A DNA stretch of 7,337 nucleotides from Lachnospiraceae bacterium UBA6403 (GCA_002437435.1 DJPV01000080.1:1-7337); one strand, 5' to 3'. Counted from the first letter of the stretch, positions 1 through 5,219 are shown. The notes: generated by a model from the sequence alone, not told the origin. Numbers and translations: made by a program.

Positions 1-9
1 AGGGATAAT

Positions 10-1752
10 TTAACAACCGTCTCGACATGTGTCGTCACTACAGTTAGAACACACTGCTTTTACCTCGTCACTACTATTGGAACACTCCTTATTTGTCGAG
101 GTATTACTATAACGGTTCTTACATCCATACAAATCATCTTTATATCCTGTTCTATAAATAAAAGTTACTTTGTAGGGATCTGAATTACCTTCTTCATCAT
201 ATCCACCAAGGATTACTTTCTCTATCAAGCTTTCAAATACATCTCTGTCAAACCTTTCAAGATATCGATTTTCCTCCAAAACTTTTCTAAATTCTTTTAA
301 CCTGATACGATGAACTTTTTCTATATTTACACTATTTTTTAGATTTTCAATAGCCGCATCATTTGCTGCTAACTTACGAACTAATTCTAGGTCTTTTGTT
401 TCATATATATCTTGTGCAACACTCCCATCAAGATATTTTTCCAACAGAATACTTCTCTTGGATCTCAAATTTGTGTCAGTGGTCTTTGCTTTCGCAAGTT
501 TTGATTCCACACTATCTTCAGATAATGCTTTATCAACTCTTTTTATGAACTCATCTATTACATCATTGTTATTATCACATAACATTCGGTACGATTCAAG
601 AAATGCTTTTTCCAAAACTTCTTCTGGAACGCCCTTGCTTTCTGGGCAATTCTGTTTTCCATTTTTTGTACTGTTAGAACACTGCCATATTGTTTTTGTA
701 TGATTCGTATTACTATGCCAACTACGTCTGGAAGCTATCTTGCCACAATATCCACACTCAATCATACTACTGAATGCATACTGACGACTGTACTTTATTC
801 GTGCTCCAGATTCAGCAGCCGGCTTACATCTATTTCCACTCCTTCTGTTCCTAATTTCCTGTGCCTTATCAAAAATCTCTTCCGACACAATCGCCGGATG
901 ATGATTTTTAATATAGTATCTATCTTCCTGCCCCGTATTTTGTAGTCTACGTTTTGATATAGCATCTACCGTATAAGTTTTTCCCATCAACAAATCGCCT
1001 TTGTATTTCTCATTTTTAACTATACCCATAACTGACGAAACGCTCCATCTATTCCCTTTAATGGTTCTTTTTCCCATCTCATTCAGTTCTCTTGCTATCA
1101 TACACCCACCGGCTCCGGCTACATATCTATCAAAGATATACCGCACATCTTCGGCTCCAGCTTCATTGATAGAAATCGTTTTTGTGACAGGGTCATAATC
1201 ATATCCCAAGCAACCTTGGAATCCGACCATCTCACCACGTTTCATTTTCATCTTCAATCCTTTTCTAACATAAGCAGAAGTATTTTCAACTTCCTGCTGT
1301 GCTACAGAACTTAGAATCGTCAATAAAAATTCTCCATCTTTTAGGCTATGTATTTTTTCCACTTCAAAATACACATCTATATTCCGCTCTTTTAACATCC
1401 TGACATACTTTAATGTATCCAATGTATTTCTTGCAAATCTCGGTATGCTTTTGGCAATGACCATATCAATTTTGCCATCTAGGCAATCATCAATAAGTCT
1501 TTGAAAATTTTCTCGCTTATCAACCTTTGTTCCTGTAATAGCTTTATCCGCATACACACCTGCCATTACCCATTCCTTATTGCTCTTGATTAAATCAGTG
1601 TAATATCTGACCATCGAATTATAGCTTTTGATCTGATCCTCATCGTCGGTACTTACACGACAATATGCAGCGACACGCATCCTGCTACTCCTGTCTATCC
1701 CTGAATCATCTCCCGGGATCACCGGATTTGCCTTTATAATCTCTACCTCCAT
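10..1752 (-). CDS. Large serine recombinase (site-specific integrase/excisionase)
   Basis: This protein probably integrates and excises the element by serine-mediated strand exchange. The N-terminal resolvase domain (about residues 25-160) carries the YCRVST motif with the expected catalytic Ser34 and Arg32, an AITGT segment (71-75) and SIPRFARNT (102-110), which supplies the usual conserved arginines. A recombinase domain follows (about 175-300). Next come a zinc-ribbon with Cys333, Cys336, Cys358 and Cys369, and a helical, probably coiled-coil stretch (about 400-500). At 580 residues the length is normal for the TnpX/TndX-like group. The start is supported by GGAGG five bases upstream of the ATG, and a consensus promoter lies just ahead. 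The last ~40 residues are unusual: they contain six cysteines (544, 557, 568, 571, 576, 580) and end in Cys. The integrase role follows from the family; the attachment sites are not visible. The nine bases after the stop show nothing. Confidence 0.95.
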   Translation of the reverse strand: MEVEIIKANPVIPGDDSGIDRSSRMRVAAYCRVSTDDEDQIKSYNSMVRYYTDLIKSNKEWVMAGVYADKAITGTKVDKRENFQRLIDDCLDGKIDMVIAKSIPRFARNTLDTLKYVRMLKERNIDVYFEVEKIHSLKDGEFLLTILSSVAQQEVENTSAYVRKGLKMKMKRGEMVGFQGCLGYDYDPVTKTISINEAGAEDVRYIFDRYVAGAGGCMIARELNEMGKRTIKGNRWSVSSVMGIVKNEKYKGDLLMGKTYTVDAISKRRLQNTGQEDRYYIKNHHPAIVSEEIFDKAQEIRNRRSGNRCKPAAESGARIKYSRQYAFSSMIECGYCGKIASRRSWHSNTNHTKTIWQCSNSTKNGKQNCPESKGVPEEVLEKAFLESYRMLCDNNNDVIDEFIKRVDKALSEDSVESKLAKAKTTDTNLRSKRSILLEKYLDGSVAQDIYETKDLELVRKLAANDAAIENLKNSVNIEKVHRIRLKEFRKVLEENRYLERFDRDVFESLIEKVILGGYDEEGNSDPYKVTFIYRTGYKDDLYGCKNRYSNTSTNKECSNSSDEVKAVCSNCSDDTCRDGC

Positions 1753-1793
1753 CTAAACCTCCGTTGTGTGTTCCCATAATAGTGTACATATCA

Positions 1794-1822
1794 ATTATAT
1801 AAAAATACGCTTATTTTTTCAA
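1794..1822 (-). promoter_or_regulatory. Sigma-70/SigA-type promoter of the recombinase gene
   Basis: On the minus strand, TTGAAA (1817-1822) is followed after exactly 17 bp by TATAAT (1794-1799). The predicted transcript start near 1787 leaves a leader of about 35 bases before the recombinase ATG. The -35 box overlaps the stop codon of the upstream SHOCT-like gene. The recombinase can therefore be transcribed independently of whatever regulates that gene. The consensus match is direct; promoter activity is inferred. Confidence 0.7.
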
Positions 1823-1977
1823 CTAAAATGATTAGATATGACTTTGTAATCTTTCTTCAAACTTTCCAGTATTTTTCTATGCTCTTCCTCAGTTATCAAC
1901 TTTTTATCCTTTAGTTTAGCAAGATACGAAAGCTGAAGATTATATCTTACCAAGGATTTATTGTTCATATATCCCAT
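1819..1977 (-). CDS. SHOCT-like small protein preceding the recombinase
   Basis: This is a ~52-residue protein with a conserved-looking core, LSYLAKLKDKKLITEEEH, followed by a KILESLKKDYKV helix. The pattern 'leucine-rich helix, K/L-L-I-T-E-E-E, second helix' is typical of SHOCT-like domains (short oligomerisation helices). Such small proteins are commonly found next to serine recombinases on clostridial mobile elements, but their role is not established. I chose the ATG at 1977, preceded by AAAGGG. An internal ATG at 1968 (49 residues) is an alternative. A TTG start at 2031 would add 18 poorly conserved-looking residues and lacks a ribosome binding site. The gene lies 66 bases ahead of the recombinase start on the same strand, with an attenuator-like stem immediately upstream. 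A regulatory or accessory role in recombination is inference. Confidence 0.75.
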   Translation of the reverse strand: MGYMNNKSLVRYNLQLSYLAKLKDKKLITEEEHRKILESLKKDYKVISNHFS

Positions 1978-2498
1978 CAACCCTTTCTCAATATTTGTGC
2001 AAAAAAATATCTGCCAATAACAATCCACCAATAAATTGATAGACTCTTATTGCCAGATATTAAAATAAAACATACAGGTGACAGCTCAGTACACTGTCCA
2101 CATCGGTCTTGCACCGTCATAAAAGACTGAATATCATCAGAAGTATCATTATTAAAGACATGTATCATCGCCAATGCATCTGCTGCATTTTTTTGCCAAA
2201 TAGTTCTCGCTCCTCACCTTTGCTTCAACACCCGAATCAGTATTCCATCGCATTTATTCTATAATGTTAGAACAGGTAAGTCATGGCGTATCTGCCAAGT
2301 TGCTCCACATATCCCACATGTCCCATATGCTTCCTATTCAGCTATCAAGGTACATAAATCTTATATCTATGTAGCATATTTCTGTTGTTATCCTTTCTGC
2401 CTTATAGATATTCAGATCTATTTTTATTATAGATTTTTTGAAAAGATAACTCATCAGCTCGACCATCTATTACTTGATTATTTCATATGGTAGAGCAT
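1978..2498 (-). other. Region without a convincing gene, possible untranslated leader
   Basis: About 520 bases between two terminator-like stems contain no convincing protein gene on either strand. On the minus strand there is a TATAAT at 2426-2431 with a weak -35. A 19-codon reading frame at 2326-2267 begins with ATG five bases after AGGA. A 15-codon cysteine-rich frame at 2199-2152 begins with TTG ten bases after AGGAG. An open stretch without a good ribosome site ends in TGA at 1979-1977, overlapping the SHOCT-like ATG as TGATG. A degenerate 9-bp motif (CATATGGGA, CATGTGGGA, TATGTGGAG) occurs three times in tandem at about 2302-2328. A regulated leader with small peptides, or the decayed remains of an older gene, would both fit. 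Confidence 0.4.
2001..2061 (-). terminator. Attenuator-like intrinsic terminator ahead of the SHOCT/recombinase genes
   Basis: The arms at 2047-2061 and 2006-2020 are 15-bp inverted repeats with a single central mismatch, separated by 26 bases. On the minus strand the second arm runs directly into a T-tract (the A run at 2001-2007). This is the form of a rho-independent terminator. It ends only about 25-30 bases before the SHOCT-like start, too close for a separate downstream promoter to be obvious. Transcripts arriving from upstream would therefore be stopped or conditionally read through. Confidence 0.65.
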
Positions 2499-2528
2499 AA
2501 AAAATTCCATGGTCATCCCATGGAATTT
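2499..2528 (-). terminator. Intrinsic terminator of the 111-residue regulator gene
   Basis: A perfect 11-bp inverted repeat, AAATTCCATGG (2502-2512) and CCATGGAATTT (2518-2528), has a five-base loop. On the minus strand it is followed by T residues (A run at 2499-2504). It lies 5-6 bases after the regulator stop codon. Confidence 0.85.
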
Positions 2529-2533
2529 CTTTC

Positions 2534-2869
2534 TTATATATATTTGTTGTCATCTTCTATACAGTCCATATACCCAAGTAATCGACTACGGCTGATGTCA
2601 TCATAATTGCATATACGCTTGCACATTGCATTACACATCGCACGTTTTTCATCTAAAGCTACTAACTCACCTGGATCACACAAAAGCTCCGCAATACTTA
2701 TATCCAAACACTCTGCAATTTTCATCACCGTATCCAGCTTGGGATTACTTCGTCCCTCAATAATATCTGAAATGGTACTCACATTAAACCCGTATTTAAT
2801 TGCAAAACCATGGGCTGTAAGTCCCCTGGCAGACACTAACTCTTTCAGTTTTTCATGAAATGGTTTCAT
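2534..2869 (-). CDS. Cro/C1-type (XRE) helix-turn-helix regulator, 111 residues
   Basis: This is a DNA-binding regulator, probably a repressor. Residues 4-63 form a lambda-repressor-like domain: KLKELVSARGLT, then the HTH core around FAIKYGFNVSTISDIIEGRS (22-41), then NPKLDTVMKIAECLDISIAELL. The C-terminal ~45 residues (rich in Cys and Met, containing CNAMCKRIC) match nothing I recognise and may serve for dimerisation or sensing. The reading frame is open to 3025, but the ATG at 2869 is preferred. AAAGGA precedes it by ten bases, a TATAAT lies at 2897-2902, and the longer version would read through promoter and palindromes. It is downstream of the unknown 355-residue gene on the same strand. 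Two palindromes over or just upstream of its promoter suggest autoregulation. A terminator follows directly. Confidence 0.88.
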   Translation of the reverse strand: MKPFHEKLKELVSARGLTAHGFAIKYGFNVSTISDIIEGRSNPKLDTVMKIAECLDISIAELLCDPGELVALDEKRAMCNAMCKRICNYDDISRSRLLGYMDCIEDDNKYI

Positions 2870-2896
2870 TGGTAAATCATCCTTTCCGCTTTGTCT

Positions 2897-2970
2897 ATTA
2901 TAACAACCTCGGAATTCCGAATGCGACCGATAAACCATATATATACAAGATAATTCGTATGGTTTATCGG
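2897..2970 (-). promoter_or_regulatory. Promoter with two palindromic operator candidates
   Basis: On the minus strand, TATAAT (2897-2902) lies about 28 bases ahead of the regulator start. The -35 region is poor. A perfect 12-bp palindrome, TCGGAATTCCGA (2909-2920), falls within the -35/-10 spacer. Further upstream is a perfect 13-bp inverted repeat, CCGATAAACCATA (2927-2939) and TATGGTTTATCGG (2958-2970), with arm centres 31 bp apart, about three helical turns. Neither repeat is followed by a T-tract, so these look like protein-binding sites and not terminators. The obvious candidate binder is the adjacent regulator. Confidence 0.6.
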
Positions 2971-3062
2971 CTACATATCCTGTGCACTGATACCACATTA
3001 CACGAAAACCTACTATCTTTGTCATCCAAAAAATTTTGTTATTTTTTCTTGGATAAGAGTTT

Positions 3063-4130
3063 TCACATTTTTTCTATATACACTTCCTCTACTACGCTAT
3101 CAGCCGGATGTCTGGCTTGCCAGATTCGCTCTGGTCTATAAAATTTTCTTGTTTTAATAATTGCCCACTTTCCCTCTGACTGCACATAAAATAAAGTAAA
3201 TCGCTCATCATTATTGACCGTCATAATTTTTTCTATCGTTGTCATCTGCTCAACATCTAAAGGATGATTTTTTGTCACTTTGCGAAAAATCTCATATTGC
3301 CTATCTATTATCTGTTTTTTCCTTTTCTCATCCTTTTTCCTGCTTTGTGCAGTTCTCTTTCTGTCTTGAAGATACATATCTATATATTCCTGCCTCAACA
3401 TCATGAACTCTTCATTATTTTCCAATTCTCTCATGATGTCATAGGAACACATTGAGAATTCCATTTCTTCCTTTGTAAGCCGGGGAGCATCCGCTAGAAT
3501 TTCACTTCTGAATGCTCTCTCTTGTTCCATATACTCTGTTTCCTTTTTATTCAGAAAAGAATCCAAATCTTCCGAGAACTTTATCCAATACTCTTTCTCA
3601 TCCTCGTATGGCATAAACGAGGGAGCAACCTCCATAAAGTTTGCAATTGAATACATGGATTTATATAAGCGATTCCACATTTTGTACGCTTCATAGGAAA
3701 TATATACCATTGTCTTCTGTTCCATAATGTCCTGCTGCATTTTGATAACCTCATCCGGGATTTCCAAATGTCTCAAAATATCAATTAACCCATCTATCAC
3801 ATTTCGCAAAAATGGTTTTTCACACTTTGAAAAATCTCCGGTTTTAAGCGCCCTGCAATTTTCCTGATTTTCGTCAGATATTAACCACTCTATAAACCAG
3901 CCATCCTCCTTGGGGAAAATATACATTCCTTTTCCTGTAAATCCCTGCTTTTTATCCTTAATTAGATCTATGCAAAAATCAAGCACATTAAAAATCTGTG
4001 TCAATTGCTCTCTAGTTGCCTCATATCGACTATTCTTCTTACATTCCCGGCTTTCCTCTGTAGGTTCTCCATCTAATTCACTTTCATATACATACTCAAC
4101 TATTTGATCTAAATTTACATATTTTCCCAT
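3063..4130 (-). CDS. Protein of unknown function, 355 residues
   Basis: I do not recognise this protein. It is soluble-looking, with no signal peptide or membrane segment, and is rich in Glu and Lys. The N-terminal third (1-170) appears mixed or helical, with an aromatic stretch, GMYIFPKEDGWFIEWLI (68-84). Residues about 185-285 form a highly charged helical region, probably coiled-coil, with a basic patch RKRTAQSRKKDEKRKKQ (257-273). The C-terminal ~60 residues (about 296-350) resemble a small beta-rich domain, FTLFYVQSEGKWAIIKTRKF. The ATG is well supported by GGAGGAGA 8-10 bases upstream. It sits between two small helix-turn-helix regulators on the same strand inside a mobile element, so it is probably cargo or a regulated accessory gene. 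The basic coiled-coil could contact nucleic acid, but this is speculation. No enzymatic motif was identified. Confidence 0.85.
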   Translation of the reverse strand: MGKYVNLDQIVEYVYESELDGEPTEESRECKKNSRYEATREQLTQIFNVLDFCIDLIKDKKQGFTGKGMYIFPKEDGWFIEWLISDENQENCRALKTGDFSKCEKPFLRNVIDGLIDILRHLEIPDEVIKMQQDIMEQKTMVYISYEAYKMWNRLYKSMYSIANFMEVAPSFMPYEDEKEYWIKFSEDLDSFLNKKETEYMEQERAFRSEILADAPRLTKEEMEFSMCSYDIMRELENNEEFMMLRQEYIDMYLQDRKRTAQSRKKDEKRKKQIIDRQYEIFRKVTKNHPLDVEQMTTIEKIMTVNNDERFTLFYVQSEGKWAIIKTRKFYRPERIWQARHPADSVVEEVYIEKM

Positions 4131-4165
4131 TGTCTAATCTCCTCCATCTCTTATCCCCATTCATT

Positions 4166-4171
4166 ATTATA
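4166..4171 (-). promoter_or_regulatory. Possible -10 box for the 355-residue gene
   Basis: TATAAT on the minus strand lies 36-41 bases ahead of the ATG at 4130, directly after the T-tract of the preceding terminator. No good -35 is seen at 16-18 bp, where the sequence is occupied by the terminator stem. Without it, the gene would depend on read-through from the upstream 72-residue regulator. Confidence 0.35.
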
Positions 4172-4172
4172 T

Positions 4173-4217
4173 AAAAAAATCTCATGAACCCACCGAATCA
4201 TCCGTGAACTCATGAGA
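4173..4217 (-). terminator. Intrinsic terminator of the 72-residue regulator gene
   Basis: Arms TCTCATGA (4180-4187) and TCATGAGA (4210-4217) form the base of a stem with an interrupted inner pairing (CAC/GTG). On the minus strand the stem is followed by seven T residues (A run 4173-4179). It lies about 20 bases downstream of the regulator stop codon. Confidence 0.7.
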
Positions 4218-4237
4218 AGTTTTTCGTGCTATTATAT

Positions 4238-4456
4238 TTATTCTGGTCTCCTGTATTCCATAATTTCATTCAGTTCTACACCCAAGTAATAACATAGCTT
4301 ACAGATAAAATTCGGATCATATCTGGAATTTTCATCTTTGCAATATCTATTGAAATTGGAACGTTTTATGTCCAGATCCTTACATATTTGATTCTTGCTA
4401 ATTCCCTTTTCTTCAAGAAGCTCTTCTATCCGAAAATGAATAGACCCATAATCCAT
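4238..4456 (-). CDS. Small Cro/C1-type helix-turn-helix regulator, 72 residues
   Basis: This is a compact single-domain DNA-binding protein. Residues 6-66 fit the XRE fold: IHFRIEELLEEKGIS, HTH core KNQICKDLDIKRSNFNRYC (21-39), then FICKLCYYLGVELNEIM. There is no extra effector domain, so it resembles a Cro-like repressor. GGGAG lies seven bases upstream of the ATG, and a TATAAT (4486-4491) overlaps an 18-bp palindrome. The gene is divergent from the mobC/relaxase genes across a shared ~360-base control region, so it may regulate both itself and mobilisation. That regulatory link is inference. The 355-residue unknown gene lies downstream on the same strand. Confidence 0.9.
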   Translation of the reverse strand: MDYGSIHFRIEELLEEKGISKNQICKDLDIKRSNFNRYCKDENSRYDPNFICKLCYYLGVELNEIMEYRRPE

Positions 4457-4469
4457 GTGGCATCTCCCT

Positions 4470-4491
4470 ATCGTATCAATATACGATTATA
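4470..4491 (-). promoter_or_regulatory. Promoter and operator candidate of the 72-residue regulator
   Basis: TATAAT on the minus strand (4486-4491) is overlapped by a palindrome of ATCGTAT (4470-4476), CAAT, ATACGAT (4481-4487). The palindrome covers the -10 and the predicted start site near 4479. This is the expected placement for an autorepressor site. The -35 is weak. Confidence 0.6.
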
Positions 4492-4498
4492 TTTTAAT

Positions 4499-4535
4499 GG
4501 GAGTTCCCTCATTTGGGCAGTTCCCAGATGTGGGA
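4499..4535. repeat. Cluster of GGGA/TCCC repeats between divergent promoters
   Basis: GGGAGTTCCC (4499-4508) and GGGCAGTTCCC (4515-4525) are near-direct repeats that are themselves almost palindromic. They are followed by TCCCA-GATG-TGGGA (4522-4535). They occupy the -35 area of the leftward promoter and the space upstream of the rightward promoter, as expected of regulator-binding sites. Confidence 0.45.
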
Positions 4536-4552
4536 GTGGTTTTTATCAAGTC

Positions 4553-4581
4553 TTGTAATCTCCAAACGGATACAATATAAT
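4553..4581 (+). promoter_or_regulatory. Near-consensus promoter leading to the transfer region
   Basis: TTGTAA (4553-4558), a 17-bp spacer and TATAAT (4576-4581) give a predicted start near 4588. The transcript would run directly into the oriT-like stem and, if not terminated, into mobC and the relaxase gene. Confidence 0.75.
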
Positions 4582-4593
4582 AGTTTCATATAT

Positions 4594-4646
4594 ATCTGTT
4601 GTTATCCACGGGATAAGTACGCCCGCTGGTAGCAACAGATTTTTTT
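4594..4646 (+). terminator. Terminator-like stem enclosing the nic-like sequence
   Basis: ATCTGTTG (4594-4601) pairs perfectly with CAACAGAT (4633-4640), followed by a run of seven Ts (4640-4646). Inside it is a second hairpin, TTATCC-ACG-GGATAA (4602-4616). With the promoter at 4553-4581 this would yield an RNA of about 59 bases. It could be a small RNA, an attenuator for the mob genes, or simply the DNA structure of an origin of transfer. Confidence 0.55.
4602..4626 (+). other. oriT: Candidate origin of transfer (nic region)
   Basis: A 6-bp inverted repeat, TTATCC/GGATAA with a three-base loop, runs straight into TAAGTACGCCCG (4614-4625). The nic core of IncQ-like origins (RSF1010/R1162, and Gram-positive plasmids such as pIP501) is TAAGTGCG/CCCT, so 10 of 12 positions agree and the hairpin is on the correct side. 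By analogy, cleavage would fall between 4621 and 4622. The site lies ~200 bases upstream of mobC and the relaxase gene, where an oriT is expected. That nic class is usually associated with MOBQ relaxases, whereas the relaxase here looks MOBP, so the assignment is tentative. Confidence 0.55.
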
Positions 4647-4653
4647 ATGCCCT

Positions 4654-4675
4654 GTTATGCCGCCGGCGGCATAAC
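4654..4675. repeat. Perfect 22-bp palindrome
   Basis: GTTATGCCGCC and its exact reverse complement GGCGGCATAAC meet without a spacer. It is strikingly GC-rich in an AT-rich region. It has no T-tract on either side, so it is not an intrinsic terminator. It could be a binding site for a dimeric relaxosome protein or regulator, or a cruciform-forming element of oriT. Confidence 0.8.
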
Positions 4676-4692
4676 TAAATACAGCAAGCATT

Positions 4693-4784
4693 GGTTTTAT
4701 ATCCACAAAACCGCCATTTTTCAATTTTCTCCCGAGTGAGAAATATCGAAAAATAGCTAAAAGAAACTTGGGGAATATCCCCAA
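4693..4784. repeat. Three further inverted repeats upstream of mobC
   Basis: GGTTTT (4693-4698) and AAAACC (4707-4712) are separated by eight bases. A nested repeat follows: ATTTTTC (4716-4722) with GAAAAAT (4748-4754), enclosing TTTCTC (4726-4731) with GAGAAA (4738-4743). Next is TTGGGGA-ATA-TCCCCAA (4768-4784), followed by ACCCC. No gene is credible in this stretch. Such density of inverted repeats ahead of mob genes is typical of relaxosome-binding and processing sites. Confidence 0.6.
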
Positions 4785-4817
4785 ACCCCTAAAATCAGTG
4801 AAAGGACATAAATAAGA

Positions 4818-5219
4818 ATGAACGAAAAGACAAAAGAAATGCATCTTAGAATCACCGAAGAGGAATATCAAATGCTACTCCAACAACGAGCTTTTCTGAA
4901 ATACTCTTCCATAGCACAAGTGCTTCGAGCCTACATACATTCCGGTCATTGCTACCGGTTTGATATGTCAGGTTTATATGATTTTTCAACGCAGATCTCC
5001 CGTATCGGGAACAATATCAATCAGATTGCAGCAGTTGTAAATGAGACCTATTCCGTCACACCATACCAGATGAAAATGCTCCAAAGTCAGATGACGGAGA
5101 TTCAGGAAATCGTAAAAAAGGCATCCGAAGAAAAGTTCAAAATCATTAAATTCAAAGAGAAAGAAAACTGGGCAGGTGATATAGATGGCGATTACAAAAA
5201 TCATAAAAGTAAAGGTTAA
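4818..5219 (+). CDS. mobC: MobC-family relaxosome accessory protein
   Basis: MobC-type proteins bind oriT and help the relaxase nick its strand. Residues 6-40 (KEMHLRITEEEYQMLLQQRA, then SIAQVLRAYI) look like a ribbon-helix-helix DNA-binding domain. Residues 58-90 (TQISRIGNNINQIAAVVNE, then SVTPYQMKML) match the characteristic MobC core, and a basic helical tail follows. The length of 133 residues is normal. AAAGGA lies 11 bases before the ATG. The 3' end overlaps the relaxase gene by 35 bases in a different frame, a tight arrangement implying translational coupling. Confidence 0.92.
   Translation: MNEKTKEMHLRITEEEYQMLLQQRAFLKYSSIAQVLRAYIHSGHCYRFDMSGLYDFSTQISRIGNNINQIAAVVNETYSVTPYQMKMLQSQMTEIQEIVKKASEEKFKIIKFKEKENWAGDIDGDYKNHKSKG

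Noticed and set aside
363..1198. Several plus-strand frames opposite the recombinase gene
   Set aside because: They are antisense shadows of a complete, well-supported gene and have no family features or ribosome sites.
1977..2174. 65-codon minus-strand frame ahead of the SHOCT-like gene
   Set aside because: It starts with TTG and has no ribosome site; its 3' half is the attenuator-like stem. Its TGATG overlap with the next gene is noted as a finding, but a real protein is not supported.
2416..2440. Plus-strand terminator ATCTAT...ATAGAT followed by six Ts
   Set aside because: The stem is six pairs, nearly all A-T, and no plus-strand gene precedes it. It more likely reflects the AT-rich promoter area.
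2870..3025. N-terminal extension of the 111-residue regulator to a 163-residue protein
   Set aside because: The extension covers the -10 box and both palindromes, and a good ribosome site marks the ATG at 2869.
3024..3054. A/T hairpin (ATCCAAAAAAT with ATTTTTTcTTGGAT) after the 355-residue gene as terminator
   Set aside because: The stem is almost entirely A-T with a bulge, and no T-tract follows the stem on the minus strand. It might end some transcripts, but the evidence is weak.
4647..4739. 30-codon plus-strand frame starting at ATG 4647
   Set aside because: It is preceded only by the T-tract, has no ribosome binding site, and is made largely of the palindrome and hairpin sequence.
4602..4871. 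89-codon minus-strand frame across the region upstream of mobC
   Set aside because: It runs through the oriT-like hairpins, the 22-bp palindrome and the start of mobC. It has no credible ribosome site and its composition follows the repeats.
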